Below are positions 45,000 to 54,544 of a stretch of DNA of 64,000 nucleotides, piece by piece. The notes below the pieces were generated by a model. It saw nothing but the letters and a program-made list of their open reading frames with translations. It had not been told where the DNA came from and searched no databases. Positions within the stretch are counted from its first letter, which is position 1; each line of letters opens with the position of its first letter. This DNA comes from Desertimonas flava. Its GTDB lineage: Bacteria > Actinomycetota > Acidimicrobiia > Acidimicrobiales > Ilumatobacteraceae. A program made the position numbers and the translations under genes. The stretch spans positions 62,001-126,000 of the forward strand of contig NZ_QKYK01000004.1 of assembly GCF_003426815.1 (NCBI RefSeq), given 5' to 3'.

Positions 45000-46084
45000 C
45001 AGTTGAACCGTTCCAGCTCCTCGAGCGCGAGTGGGAACACGTCGACCGCCGCCCCCTCGCCGATCCAGCAGTCCATGTGCGCATAGCCCGGAATGACCGT
45101 CCGGCGGTAGAGGTCGTCACCGTTCACGGCCCGCAACGCGTCGTAGGTGAGCTCGGTGGAGCGCGGGATGAACATCCGGTTGTGCTCGCCGTGCAGGAAC
45201 GTGATCGGGATCGCCACGCGGTCGAGGTGCGGCATGTAGACGTCCTGGCCGGCGGCATCGACGACGTGCCCCTTGCGGATCATCGCCGTGATGTGCTTGA
45301 ACGCCGTCAGCCGCGTCTTGCCGAAGATGTGGACGATCGCGTCGTGGGTCGCCTCGTTCAGCTGATCGTGGTCGAAGACCTCGCCGTAGATGAACAGGAT
45401 GCGATGGCAGACCTCGCTGTCACACTTCTCCCGCGTCGGCCAGTGCTTCATCACCCGTTCCAGTGCCCGGTCCTCGAACGCCGAGCTGTGAAACGTCGTG
45501 GTGAGCCGCTCGATCCCGACGCCGTGCAGCAGGGCGGCCATGCGGCTCTGCGCCTTCATGCGGTTGATCGCCACGGGGATCGGGTGCAGACCGAGCTGCG
45601 AGCACACTGCCGAGCGCACGCCCGACATGCCGGTCGTCATCGCCATCAGGAACGTCAGCGAGCCCATGCAGTGCGGCACCACCTGCACCGACTCGGCCCC
45701 GGTCACCTCGAGCACCTTGGCGATCGCCGCCGGCCAGTCCCGCGTCGCGATGTCGTCCATCGTGTAGTCGGTCGACGCGGCCGGCAGCATCGGGCTGGCG
45801 CGGTAGTCGAGCAGCCAGATGTCGTAGCCGTGCTCGGCGAGGTATTCGGGGAAGTTGGTCTCGACCGTGTCGATCGTCCAGGCGAGCGTCGACGTCCCGT
45901 ACCCGGGCGCGAGCACGACCGGGCCCTTGTTGCCGGCCGGGAAGCGGGTCAGGCGAATGTCCCGACCGTCACTCGTGGTGACGTCGAAGATCGTCTCGCC
46001 ATCGAGACGCAACGGCCGATGCGGAACAGGCAGGATCCCCGACGGCATGGGGGCGAACGTATCCCTCGCCGAGAGCCAGTGCAT
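44999..46084 (-). CDS. Alpha/beta hydrolase with Cys at the nucleophile position
   Basis: A 361-residue hydrolase fold: oxyanion region VVLAPGYGTSTLAW, elbow VVPHCMGSLTF with Cys139 where Ser is usual, a candidate Asp/Glu in FLHGEHNRMF, and a late His in GYAHMDCW. Hydrolases of this type occur as a domain or partner of GMC cholesterol-oxidase-like proteins. The Cys is confirmed by the TGC codon. ATG 46084 is chosen since AGGGGGA lies about seven bases upstream; ATG 46048 lacks a ribosome site. It is the first gene of a nine-gene coupled run. Confidence 0.82.
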   Translation of the reverse strand: MHWLSARDTFAPMPSGILPVPHRPLRLDGETIFDVTTSDGRDIRLTRFPAGNKGPVVLAPGYGTSTLAWTIDTVETNFPEYLAEHGYDIWLLDYRASPMLPAASTDYTMDDIATRDWPAAIAKVLEVTGAESVQVVPHCMGSLTFLMAMTTGMSGVRSAVCSQLGLHPIPVAINRMKAQSRMAALLHGVGIERLTTTFHSSAFEDRALERVMKHWPTREKCDSEVCHRILFIYGEVFDHDQLNEATHDAIVHIFGKTRLTAFKHITAMIRKGHVVDAAGQDVYMPHLDRVAIPITFLHGEHNRMFIPRSTELTYDALRAVNGDDLYRRTVIPGYAHMDCWIGEGAAVDVFPLALEELERFN

Positions 46085-46221
46085 CCGAATTCCCCCTGCA
46101 CCCGACGCTGCTGTGTGGATCGACCCCGGTCGACGGCCGCTAATTCGGCTGCACGCGAGCACTCGAACCACTAGACCGTCGGTCCGATGGGTGCGTACGC
46201 GACCCGGAAGCGGCGCCGGCG

Positions 46222-47421
46222 ATGACGGCGATCGAAGGACCCGACACCACCGAGCGCGTCTGGAGCGCCCGGCGGGTCGGGCCGCTGACGATCGAGTGGC
46301 GCGGACAGCGCACGCTGGCCGGCTGGTCCGACGACGTCGTCACGGTCGGCATCGGCGCCATCGGCGCTGCGGCGATGTACTGGGACTCGTGGCGCCACAA
46401 CGGCAAGGCGATCGCGAGCGACGGCTTCTGGAGCCCGCCGCACATCCTGCTGTACGTCGCGCTCGGCGCCGTCGGCTACTGGATCGGGCTCATCGTGCTG
46501 CGGCGTCAGCAGCCCGGGTTCAAGGCGCTCAATCTGGCTGCCATCCCTCGCGGCTACGGCATCGGCATGGTGGGGCTCGCCCTTGCCGGCGTCGGCGGCA
46601 TCGGTGACTACATCTGGCATGCCATCTTCGGGTTCGAGGATCAGGTCAACGCCTTCTGGAGCCCGCCCCACCAGCTGCTGTTCCTCGGCGGGACGCTGGT
46701 GGTGACGGCGCCGCTCGTGTCGAGCTGGTATCGCCATGACGGTCCACTCGACGCCCGCAGCGCGGTGCCGGTCGTCGGGTCGCTGGCGCTCATCATGAGC
46801 ACGGCCACCTATGCCCTGACGCACCTGTCGCCGCTGTGGAACAACCTCGCACCGACGCCGGCGTTCCAGCAGCAACTCACCCGCTTCGACGACGCCTATC
46901 CGGCCGGGGACCTCGGTCCGGGCCACGTCGGCCTCGACGTCGCCGTGCGCAACCTCGGCGACTCGAGCTTCCCGTACTACTTCCACACGCTGAACCACTC
47001 GGTGGCCTCGTTCCTGCTGCTGTCGATCACGCTCGTCGCGCCGGTGCTGTTCCTGGTTCGTCGGTGGTCCCCGCCGCCCGGCGCGGTTGCCGTGATCTTC
47101 GGCCTCTACGGCCTCGTGGCCAGCATCCCGACGGAGTTCCGCGACATCGAGCTCGTCGCCGGGCTCGTGGTGGCCGGCGCGGTGATCGACGTGCTGATCG
47201 CCCGGCTGCAACCGGCGTTGCCGTCACGTCCGTGGCAGTTCCGCGCCATCGGGGCATTGGTGCCGCCACTGTCGATCGGGGGGTATCTCCTCGCCCTCGA
47301 GGTGCTCGGCGCCGGCCTGGCCTGGGGCATCTCGATCTGGCTCGGCGTGATGATCACGGCGGGCATCATCGGACTGGGCCTGGCGTGCCTGATGGCCCCG
47401 CCCAGCACCGGCGCCCGATGA
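46222..47421 (+). CDS. Polytopic membrane protein of unknown function
   Basis: A 399-residue protein with about nine or ten helices and repeated W-S-P-P-H elements (GFWSPPHILLYVALG; AFWSPPHQLLFLGG), which suggest an internal duplication with His residues at the membrane surface. No family recognised. It is divergent from the hydrolase and coupled by ATGA (47418-47421) to an SCP2-like gene, so a role with membrane lipids or sterols is a reasonable guess. Confidence 0.75.
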   Translation: MTAIEGPDTTERVWSARRVGPLTIEWRGQRTLAGWSDDVVTVGIGAIGAAAMYWDSWRHNGKAIASDGFWSPPHILLYVALGAVGYWIGLIVLRRQQPGFKALNLAAIPRGYGIGMVGLALAGVGGIGDYIWHAIFGFEDQVNAFWSPPHQLLFLGGTLVVTAPLVSSWYRHDGPLDARSAVPVVGSLALIMSTATYALTHLSPLWNNLAPTPAFQQQLTRFDDAYPAGDLGPGHVGLDVAVRNLGDSSFPYYFHTLNHSVASFLLLSITLVAPVLFLVRRWSPPPGAVAVIFGLYGLVASIPTEFRDIELVAGLVVAGAVIDVLIARLQPALPSRPWQFRAIGALVPPLSIGGYLLALEVLGAGLAWGISIWLGVMITAGIIGLGLACLMAPPSTGAR

Positions 47422-47822
47422 AGGCGACGACCCTCGTCAGCGTGGCCCGGCGCACGCCGCGACCGATCCTGCGCATGGCGACGCGACGGCCGGCGAGCGG
47501 CGCCGTGATCGGTCAGGTCTTCCGGCGCATGCCCGAGCTCCTCAGCCCCGCCGGCCGCAAGGCACGCGGGGTGATCCGCTTCGACATCCGGACCGGGTCG
47601 GCCGTCGAGACGTGGTACGCCACCTTCGGCGCCGGGACGTGCACCACCGGGCGCCGGGTCGACACCCGTCCCCGGGTGACGATCTCCCTCGAGGCCCTCG
47701 ACTTCGTGCAGCTGGCCAGCGGCACCGACCCGATCGAGCTGTTTCGCGCCGGCCGGCTGCGCCTCGCCGGCGACACCTACTTCGGCGCATCGGTGGGCGA
47801 GCTGTTCGACCTCCGCCCCTGA
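47418..47822 (+). CDS. SCP2 sterol-carrier-like protein
   Basis: A 134-residue protein beginning at ATG 47418. KARGVIRFDIRTGSAVETWYATF, then RPRVTISLEALDFVQLASGTDP and LRLAGDTYFGASVGELF follow the SCP2 pattern of a beta sheet closed by helices around a lipid-binding tunnel. Such proteins carry sterols or acyl-CoA. Together with the GMC oxidase cluster on the other strand it supports a lipid or sterol theme for this region. Confidence 0.78.
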   Translation: MKATTLVSVARRTPRPILRMATRRPASGAVIGQVFRRMPELLSPAGRKARGVIRFDIRTGSAVETWYATFGAGTCTTGRRVDTRPRVTISLEALDFVQLASGTDPIELFRAGRLRLAGDTYFGASVGELFDLRP

Positions 47823-47848
47823 CGCGGGACGCCGCCGGTCGCTCGCGG

Positions 47849-48616
47849 TTACGACTTGCGCAGCTTCTCCGGCCGGCCGAACTTCTCGGACATGCGCAGC
47901 GTGAGCGACTGCGGCATCAGACGCTGCGCCCTGGTGAACCAGCGGATCGCCCCGCCAGGGACGATCGAGCCGGCGTCGCGGTCGTAGGCGCGCAGCGCCT
48001 GCTCCACCACCCGCTCGACGGGGATCTTGCCGACGAGCTTGATCCCGCCCACTCCGGCCGTCTCCTGGAACTCGGTGGCCACGGGTCCGGGACAGACGGC
48101 GAGCACGCGCACCCCAGACCCCTTCAGCTCGACGCGCAGGGCGGCGCTGAAGCTGAGCAGGAAGGCCTTCGACGCTCCGTACACCGCCTCGTACGGCATC
48201 GGCTGGAACCCGAAGATGGACGAGAGGTTGATGATGCCACCGGCGCCACGGTCGACCATCGCCGGGAGGAACGCTCTGCTGAGCGTGACGACGGCCTCGC
48301 AGTTGAGCCGCACCTGGGCGGCATCGCGGCCCTCCGGGATCTTCCAGAAGCGGTCGTGGTTGCCGAACCCGGCGTTGTTGACGAGCAGATCGACGTCCAC
48401 GCCGAGCGCCTCGACACGCGCGGGAAGCGCCGCGGCGTCGGCGCCGAGATCGCACGGCAACACGTGCACCTTGGTCGGGAGTTCCGCCGCCAGGCGCTCG
48501 AGCCGGTCGGCCCGTCTCGCCACCAACACCAGATCGTGCCCGCGCGCCGCCAGTTGGCGCGCGAACTCCTCACCGATCCCCGACGAGGCTCCGGTGATCA
48601 TCGCCACGTTGCTCAT
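47849..48616 (-). CDS. Short-chain dehydrogenase/reductase
   Basis: A 255-residue SDR. TGASSGIGEEFARQLA is the NAD(P)-binding turn, LVNNAGFG the structural motif, INLSSIFG the catalytic Ser and YGASKAF the Tyr-x-x-x-Lys pair. Arg residues after the second strand (VARRADRLERL) favour NADP. Relatives act on acyl chains, sterols or quinones. ATG 48616. It is followed convergently by the SCP2-like gene. Confidence 0.93.
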   Translation of the reverse strand: MSNVAMITGASSGIGEEFARQLAARGHDLVLVARRADRLERLAAELPTKVHVLPCDLGADAAALPARVEALGVDVDLLVNNAGFGNHDRFWKIPEGRDAAQVRLNCEAVVTLSRAFLPAMVDRGAGGIINLSSIFGFQPMPYEAVYGASKAFLLSFSAALRVELKGSGVRVLAVCPGPVATEFQETAGVGGIKLVGKIPVERVVEQALRAYDRDAGSIVPGGAIRWFTRAQRLMPQSLTLRMSEKFGRPEKLRKS

Positions 48617-48654
48617 CCGCGCTCTCCTGTCTGTTCATCCACCGGTCGGCCCGA

Positions 48655-49557
48655 TCACGTCCCGATGAGGTGCTTGACCAACCAGTCGCGGCTCGCCGCG
48701 CTCGTCAGGTCGAACGATTCCCGGTACGCGTCGTAGTGGTTCCCGGGCAGCAGCACAAGCTGTTTCGGCTCGAGCGCCCGGGCGTAGAACTCGATCGCAT
48801 CGTCGGCGAGCGTGACGAGATCGTTGGTCATCACGATCATCTGCAGCGGCGTCGGACTCACCCGGTCGAGGAACATCCCCGCCTCGTACTCGCTCGCCAT
48901 CTCGGCCGAGCGCAACGTCAGCTCGTTGCGCCAGGCGGGCGCCCGCTCGGCGTGGGTCGACGTGAAGAAGTCGTACGACTCCTGCTGCGGCAGCACGACG
49001 TAGGGGTCGAACGGCCGCTCGGCGACGAGCGGGATCATCTGGGGCGCGGCGCCGGCGAACCTCGCCCGCCGGTCGCCGTCGAACGCGGCACGGATCATCG
49101 GCGCCAAGTGCGGCTGGAGGAAGCGACGGAACTGCCGGTAGCCCGACACCATCGGGATCAGCGACACGACGCACTTGCACCGCCGGTCGAGCGCCGCGGC
49201 GACGATCGCGTTGCCGCCTCCGTAGCTGACCCCCCAGAACCCGATCCGGTCGTTGTCGACCTCTTCGAGCGTCTCGGCGAACGTGCAGGCGTTGCGATAG
49301 TCACGGATCTGCGCCCACGGGTCGAGCTCCTGGCGAGGCTCGCCGTCGCTCGCACCGAAGCAGCGGTTGTCGTAGACGACGCAGGCGAGACCGGCGGCGG
49401 CGAACACCCGGGCGAAGTCGTCGAGGTACATCTCCTTCACGCAGGAGATTCCGTGGGCCATGATCACCGTCGGGAACGGACCGGTCCCCTCGTCCGGCGT
49501 GAAGAGCCAGCCGCGCAGCGTCACTCCGTCGGCGTCGAACTCGACATCGCGTTGCAT
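48655..49557 (-). CDS. Alpha/beta hydrolase (acetyl xylan esterase/DLH-like)
   Basis: A 300-residue hydrolase. FPTVIMAHGISCVKEMYL carries the oxyanion hole, GFWGVSYGGGNAI the Ser nucleophile, and LLPGNHYDAYRES the His. A short cap region (VSGYRQFRRFLQPHLAPM) lies between. Cytoplasmic, no signal peptide. ATG 49557 begins MQRDVEFDADGVTLRGWL. Separated by about 95 bp from the importer operon upstream. Substrate unknown. Confidence 0.87.
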   Translation of the reverse strand: MQRDVEFDADGVTLRGWLFTPDEGTGPFPTVIMAHGISCVKEMYLDDFARVFAAAGLACVVYDNRCFGASDGEPRQELDPWAQIRDYRNACTFAETLEEVDNDRIGFWGVSYGGGNAIVAAALDRRCKCVVSLIPMVSGYRQFRRFLQPHLAPMIRAAFDGDRRARFAGAAPQMIPLVAERPFDPYVVLPQQESYDFFTSTHAERAPAWRNELTLRSAEMASEYEAGMFLDRVSPTPLQMIVMTNDLVTLADDAIEFYARALEPKQLVLLPGNHYDAYRESFDLTSAASRDWLVKHLIGT

Positions 49558-49653
49558 CGTGGTGGTACTCCTGCGTGGATCCGGCGACCCGGTGATGTTG
49601 TCGTCTCAGAGCCACCCGTGCACGGGATTTCGTGGTCGCGCTCCCCCGAGAGA

Positions 49654-50547
49654 TCAGAGTCTGCCGGCGTCGATCCCGGGCACCTCGACGCTGACCGCGA
49701 GGAGTACCCCGTCGCGCCGGTCCGCCGTCTTCCCGTTGCCGAGTGGCGGACCGGCGCAGAGGTACAAGGTGCGCAGGTCCGGCCCGCCGAGCGTGACCGC
49801 GAACGCCGTCAGCTCGCCGAGGTCGACGACGTCGAGAACTGCGCCGCCGGGCGCCACCCGCATCGCGCCTCCGCCACCGGCGTCTGCAACCCAGACGGCA
49901 CCCGACGCGTCGAGCGCGATCCCGTCGGGGAGCACGGCACCTCCGGCGATGGCGTCTCCCACGGTGGCCGCCGCCGCATCGTCGAACCGAGCCCACGTCC
50001 GACGGCCCGACAACGAGCCGCGAGCCGAGACATCGAACGCCGTGATGCGCGAGGCGAACGTCTCGGCGACGAGCAGCGTCGTTCCGTCCTGGGACAGGGC
50101 CATCCCGTTCGGGAAGACGAGATCGGTCGCCGCCAGGTCGACCGACCCGTCTCGCGACACCCGCCACAGGCCGGTGCTCGCCAGCGGGCTGGAGAGTTCG
50201 AGCGGGAAGCCGAAGCTGCCTACGAACGCGCCGGTCGGCGTGACCAGGAGATCGTTGAGGGGATGGTCGACGAGCGAGGACAGGTCGGCCGCGACCGCGA
50301 GGGCGTCACCTGCCCACCGGAGAACCCGCCGATCGGTCATCGACACCACCAGCAACGCCCCGTCGACGAATCCCAGGCCCGATGGTCGTCCTGCAAGTTG
50401 ACACACGTCGACCACCGAGCCCTCGGGATCGAGGCGATGCACGAGCCCGGTGAACAGGTCCGAGAGCCAGAGCCGGCCGTCGTGCCATCTCGGCGATTCG
50501 AGGAACGAGAACCCGCTGGCGACGACGCGGACGCGCGAGTCGGTCAT
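49654..50547 (-). CDS. SMP-30/gluconolactonase/LRE-like protein
   Basis: A 297-residue six-bladed propeller. FSFLESPRWHDGRLWLSDL at the start contains the conserved metal-ligand Glu, and later FPNGMALSQDG, LPDGIALDASGAVWVAD supply the Asn and Asp ligands. These enzymes hydrolyse lactones or phosphoesters with Ca or Zn. ATG 50547 overlaps the ATPase stop (ATGA), so it is the last gene of the Dpp-type import operon and may process the imported compound. Confidence 0.87.
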   Translation of the reverse strand: MTDSRVRVVASGFSFLESPRWHDGRLWLSDLFTGLVHRLDPEGSVVDVCQLAGRPSGLGFVDGALLVVSMTDRRVLRWAGDALAVAADLSSLVDHPLNDLLVTPTGAFVGSFGFPLELSSPLASTGLWRVSRDGSVDLAATDLVFPNGMALSQDGTTLLVAETFASRITAFDVSARGSLSGRRTWARFDDAAAATVGDAIAGGAVLPDGIALDASGAVWVADAGGGGAMRVAPGGAVLDVVDLGELTAFAVTLGGPDLRTLYLCAGPPLGNGKTADRRDGVLLAVSVEVPGIDAGRL

Positions 50548-51587
50548 GGTTCGAGCGATGTCAGCGACGCCTCCATCCCCAGCCCGGTCGCGATCGGCTG
50601 TGGCGTCGTCGCCGTCTGGTCGTAGAGGTGACATCGGACGTGGCCGCCTCCGACCACTGGGGTCGCGACCGGAAAGGTGCTCCAGCAGGGTTCGAACGCG
50701 TAGGAGCATCGGGGCGCGAATGGACAGCCGTCGGCGGGCTCGGCCGCTCGCTGGGGTGCCGCCGCCAACAGACGGCGGCGCAGCTCGCGCCGGCGCGTCT
50801 GCACGACGGGATCAGGCACCGGGACCGACGCCACGAGCGCCTGCGTGTAGGGATGGGCGGGCTGATCGGCGACCCGTGCGGCACCGCCGTCCTCGACGAC
50901 GCGCCCCCGGTACAGCGCAGCGATGCGATGGCTCAGGTGACGCACGACCGTGAGGTCGTGGGCGATGAAGAGGTAGCCGACGCCGGAGTCCGCTTGCACA
51001 TCGGCGAGGAGGTTGATGACTTGGCTCTGGGTCGATACGTCCAGCGCACTGACCGGTTCGTCGAGCACCATCAGGGACGGCTCGCTCAACAACGCTCGGG
51101 CGATGCAGACCCGCTGCCGCTGACCACCAGAGAGCTCGTACGGATACCGCTCGAGATGACGTCGCTCGAGACCAACCCGCTCGAGCGCGTGCGCCGCTCG
51201 CTCTCGGCGCTCGCTGCGGCCGAGACCGAGATGGGTGACGAGGGGTTCGGCCACCAGGTCGGCGATCACCTTCGTCGGATCGAGCGACGAGTACGGATCC
51301 TGGAACACCGCTTGAATCGCTCGCCGGAGTTCGGCCGGCAGCCGGCCGCGGATGGCGGTCAGATCGCGGCCCGAGAACGTGATGGTGCCGGACCGGGGCC
51401 GAAGGAGGTGAAGGACCGCCCGACCGATCGTCGACTTACCCGAGCCCGACTCCCCCACCAGGCCGAGCGTCTCACCAGGAGCGATCTGGAACGAGACGTC
51501 GCGCACCGCGGCCACCACGTCGCGGCGACCGAGGGACCGTCTCGTGCGGAACTCCACCGAGAGCGCGTCGACGTCGAGGAGTGTCAC
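50544..51587 (-). CDS. Oligopeptide/dipeptide ABC transporter ATPase, DppF/OppF type
   Basis: A 347-residue ATPase: Walker [10 protein letters not shown] (about 45-53), signature LSGGQRQR, Walker B LMVLDEP, and the Opp-type C-terminal cysteine region [14 protein letters not shown] that may bind an Fe-S cluster. GTG 51587 overlaps the previous stop by four bases. It pairs with the ATPase half of the upstream fusion protein. Confidence 0.92.
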   Translation of the reverse strand: MTLLDVDALSVEFRTRRSLGRRDVVAAVRDVSFQIAPGETLGLVGESGSGKSTIGRAVLHLLRPRSGTITFSGRDLTAIRGRLPAELRRAIQAVFQDPYSSLDPTKVIADLVAEPLVTHLGLGRSERRERAAHALERVGLERRHLERYPYELSGGQRQRVCIARALLSEPSLMVLDEPVSALDVSTQSQVINLLADVQADSGVGYLFIAHDLTVVRHLSHRIAALYRGRVVEDGGAARVADQPAHPYTQALVASVPVPDPVVQTRRRELRRRLLAAAPQRAAEPADGCPFAPRCSYAFEPCWSTFPVATPVVGGGHVRCHLYDQTATTPQPIATGLGMEASLTSLEP

Positions 51588-53548
51588 GATGCGTCCCGCG
51601 TGGGGGCTGCGACGGGCTGGTCCGCGACGGCCCGCCAACAACGGGCCTGGTGGCGATCACCCAGGTCCACCAGCGACTGCGCGGCCTCACAACGGTCGGC
51701 GACCGAGGGGCAGCGGTCGAGGAACCGACACCCGGCACCCCAGGTCCCCGGAGCCGGAACGGACCCGGGGATCGCGGCCAGCCGTTCACCCTTGCGATCC
51801 CGCATCGGCCGCGACTCGATGAGCGCCGCCGTGTAGGGATGCCGTGGCGACCGGAGGAGCGTCGTGACATCGGCGGACTCGACCAGCTCTCCGGCATACA
51901 TCACGGCCGCGCGATCACACGCGTCGGCCACCACACCGAGATCGTGCGTGATGAAGAGGATGCTCGTGCCGAGCTCGGCCTGGACCTCGCGGAGCAGGTC
52001 GATCACCTGACCTTGAACCGTCACGTCGAGGGCCGTGGTCGGCTCGTCGGCGATCAGCAGGCTCGGCCGGCACGACAGGGCCATGGCGATCATGACCCGC
52101 TGGGCCATACCGCCGGACAGCTCGTGGGGGTACGAGGCGAGCACGCGTGCCGGCCCCGGAATGTGGACCATCTCGGTGAGCTCGAGCGCGCGCGCCGAGG
52201 CCGCTCTCCGTGTCGTGTCCCCGTGCAGCCGGATCGCCTCACGAAGCTGCGCCCCGACCGTCAGAGCCGGATTCAAACTGCTCATGGGGTCCTGGAAGAC
52301 CATCCCGATCTGGGCACCACGCACGCCACGCATCTCGCGCGCCGACAACGTGACCAGTTCCGTGCCTTGCAGGCTGACGCTCGCGGCGGTGGCCGTCGAC
52401 CCAGCGGGCAACAGCCCTGCGATCGCCAACGCCGTGGCGCTCTTGCCACAGCCCGACTCTCCGACGAGTCCCAAGGTCTCACCCGGGCCGATGCTGAACG
52501 AGACGCCGCTGACCGCCGCGACGTCGTCGCCTCGCGGCGAGCGAAAGGTCACCCAGAGATCCCTGACGTCCAGAGTGGGGGTGGACTCGGACACGCGTTC
52601 ATCGGGCGGCACTTCTGGGCCGGAGACGAGCGCCTGACCGCCTCCCCGCAGGCGCACCTGCACGGGACGGAGCGAACCGCCTTCGACCCCACGGCCCACC
52701 GAATCCCGAACCGCATCGCCGAGCACGTTGACCGACAGCACGGTGAAGGCGATCGCGAGCCCGGGCGGCAAGGGGATGAACCAGTTGCGGACGGCGAACG
52801 GTGCGCTCTCGGCGAGCATGCTCCCCCAGCTCGCCTGGGGTGGCTGGACACCGAGCCCGAGGAAGCTGAGACCGGCCTCGGCCAAGAGCGCGGCGCCGAA
52901 CGCCAGGGTGACCTGGACGATCAGGGGCGCCGCGACGTTGGGCAGGACGTGACGGAACATGATCACCCGGTCCTTTGTCCCGATCACCTGGGACGTGACC
53001 ACGTACAGGTGCTCGCGTGCGGCGAGGACTGCGGCCCTCGTGAGCCGGAGCAACGACATGGCGAACACGAGGCCGATGGCCAGCATGGCGTTGGTGAGGC
53101 CGGCGCCGAGGACGGCCAGCACACAGATCGCCAGCACCAGACCGGGGATGGCGACCACACCTTCGACGATCCGCATGACGATCCGATCCCACCATCCGCC
53201 CCGATATCCGATGAACATCCCGATGGGGATGCCGACACCGGCGGCGATCGCCACCGCTTCGAGCGACGAGGTCAGCGCAACTCGCGTTGCGGAGACCAGC
53301 CGGCTGAGGATGTCACGGCCGAGGTTGTCCGTCCCCAGCCAGTGCTCTCGGGAGGGGTACGAGAGCACGGCGCGCAGGTCCTGCTGGCCTGGATCATGAG
53401 CGACCAGGAACGGTCCGACGATGGAGACCGCAACGAGCGCGACGAGGAAGGCCGCGGCCACCGTGGCGTCCCGCCGGCTGAGCAGCCGACCGAGGGTGCG
53501 TCGGCGCGCCGAGAGTGCGGGCGCCGGCTCGATCTGCGCGACCGTCAC
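51584..53548 (-). CDS. DppC-DppD fusion: peptide ABC permease joined to ATPase
   Basis: A 654-residue protein. Residues 1 to about 300 are a DppC-type permease ([40 protein letters not shown] near the ATPase contact). From about 330 to 654 is a DppD-type ATPase with Walker [26 protein letters not shown] and the [14 protein letters not shown] tail. Usually these are two genes. GTG 53548 is preferred because GGGAG stands seven bases upstream; ATG 53572 has no clear site. Part of the five-gene importer operon. Confidence 0.9.
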   Translation of the reverse strand: MTVAQIEPAPALSARRRTLGRLLSRRDATVAAAFLVALVAVSIVGPFLVAHDPGQQDLRAVLSYPSREHWLGTDNLGRDILSRLVSATRVALTSSLEAVAIAAGVGIPIGMFIGYRGGWWDRIVMRIVEGVVAIPGLVLAICVLAVLGAGLTNAMLAIGLVFAMSLLRLTRAAVLAAREHLYVVTSQVIGTKDRVIMFRHVLPNVAAPLIVQVTLAFGAALLAEAGLSFLGLGVQPPQASWGSMLAESAPFAVRNWFIPLPPGLAIAFTVLSVNVLGDAVRDSVGRGVEGGSLRPVQVRLRGGGQALVSGPEVPPDERVSESTPTLDVRDLWVTFRSPRGDDVAAVSGVSFSIGPGETLGLVGESGCGKSATALAIAGLLPAGSTATAASVSLQGTELVTLSAREMRGVRGAQIGMVFQDPMSSLNPALTVGAQLREAIRLHGDTTRRAASARALELTEMVHIPGPARVLASYPHELSGGMAQRVMIAMALSCRPSLLIADEPTTALDVTVQGQVIDLLREVQAELGTSILFITHDLGVVADACDRAAVMYAGELVESADVTTLLRSPRHPYTAALIESRPMRDRKGERLAAIPGSVPAPGTWGAGCRFLDRCPSVADRCEAAQSLVDLGDRHQARCWRAVADQPVAAPTRDAS

Positions 53549-53588
53549 AGGTCTGCTCCCCCGCGAGCGCATGCCGCCCGGCCGGACG

Positions 53589-54536
53589 TCATGCCACTCG
53601 CACCCGCGGGTCGAGCAGGCCGTAGCACACGTCGGTCAGCAGATTGACCACCACGACGACGAGCGCGGTGTACATGACGACGCCCTGCATCATCGTGACG
53701 TCGCTCTCTCGGACCGAGCGCACCGCGAGCGAACCCAATCCGGGCAGGTTGAAGACCTGTTCCACCACGAGTGCGCCACCGAGCAACGCCGTGAACTGGA
53801 ACGCGACGACGGTGACCACCGGGATGCAGGCGTTCTTGAGGGCGTGACGGACGACGACACGGACCGGACCGGCACCCTTGGCGACGGCGGTGCGGGCATA
53901 ATCGGACTGGAGGGCGGCGGCGAGTCCGCTGCGGGTCTGGCGAGCGACGACCGCGGCAGAGGACAGCCCGAGCGCGATGCACGGCAGCGCGATCGACCGG
54001 AACCACTGCCCCGGAGACTCCGTCAAGGCCGTGTAGCCCGTGGCGGGAAACCAGCCGAGCGTCAAGCTGAAGAGACGCACGAGCAGGATCGCCGCCCAGA
54101 AATGGGGCACGGCCAGCCCCACGGTGGCGCCGAAGGTGACGCCGCGGTCGACGGGCGAACCGGCGGTGGCACCGCCGATCACTCCGGCGCCGATGCCGAC
54201 CACGATGCTGACCAGGATCGCACCGGTCGCGACCGACAGCGTCACCGGCATGCGAGCCCACACGGCCTCGCTCACCTCCTGACCGTTGGACAGCGAGATC
54301 CCGAAGTCGCCCCGGAGAGCCCCGCCCAGCCAACGGGCGTACTGCACCGGGACGGGACGGTCGAGGCCCAACTCCTTCTCGAGCGCCGCATACTGCTCAG
54401 CGGTGGCGTTCTCGGCCCCGAGCCGGACGAGCACCGGGTCGCCGGGCAGCAACTGGAGCGACAGGAACGCGACGATGCTGACGACGAACAGGAGCGGGAC
54501 GATCGCCAGCAACCGGCGAACGACGAGCGCGGGCAT
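53589..54536 (-). CDS. Peptide ABC permease, DppB type
   Basis: A 315-residue membrane subunit with six helices. MPALVVRRLLAIVPLLFVVSIV leads into the typical DppB start; LLPGDPV follows helix one, and the C-terminal VEQVFNLPGLGSLAVRSV is the signature before the last helix. It lies eight bases after the binding-protein stop. Substrates of this transporter class include peptides, nickel chelates, opines and glycosides; the locus does not decide. Confidence 0.93.
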   Translation of the reverse strand: MPALVVRRLLAIVPLLFVVSIVAFLSLQLLPGDPVLVRLGAENATAEQYAALEKELGLDRPVPVQYARWLGGALRGDFGISLSNGQEVSEAVWARMPVTLSVATGAILVSIVVGIGAGVIGGATAGSPVDRGVTFGATVGLAVPHFWAAILLVRLFSLTLGWFPATGYTALTESPGQWFRSIALPCIALGLSSAAVVARQTRSGLAAALQSDYARTAVAKGAGPVRVVVRHALKNACIPVVTVVAFQFTALLGGALVVEQVFNLPGLGSLAVRSVRESDVTMMQGVVMYTALVVVVVNLLTDVCYGLLDPRVRVA

Positions 54537-54544
54537 GCCCGACG

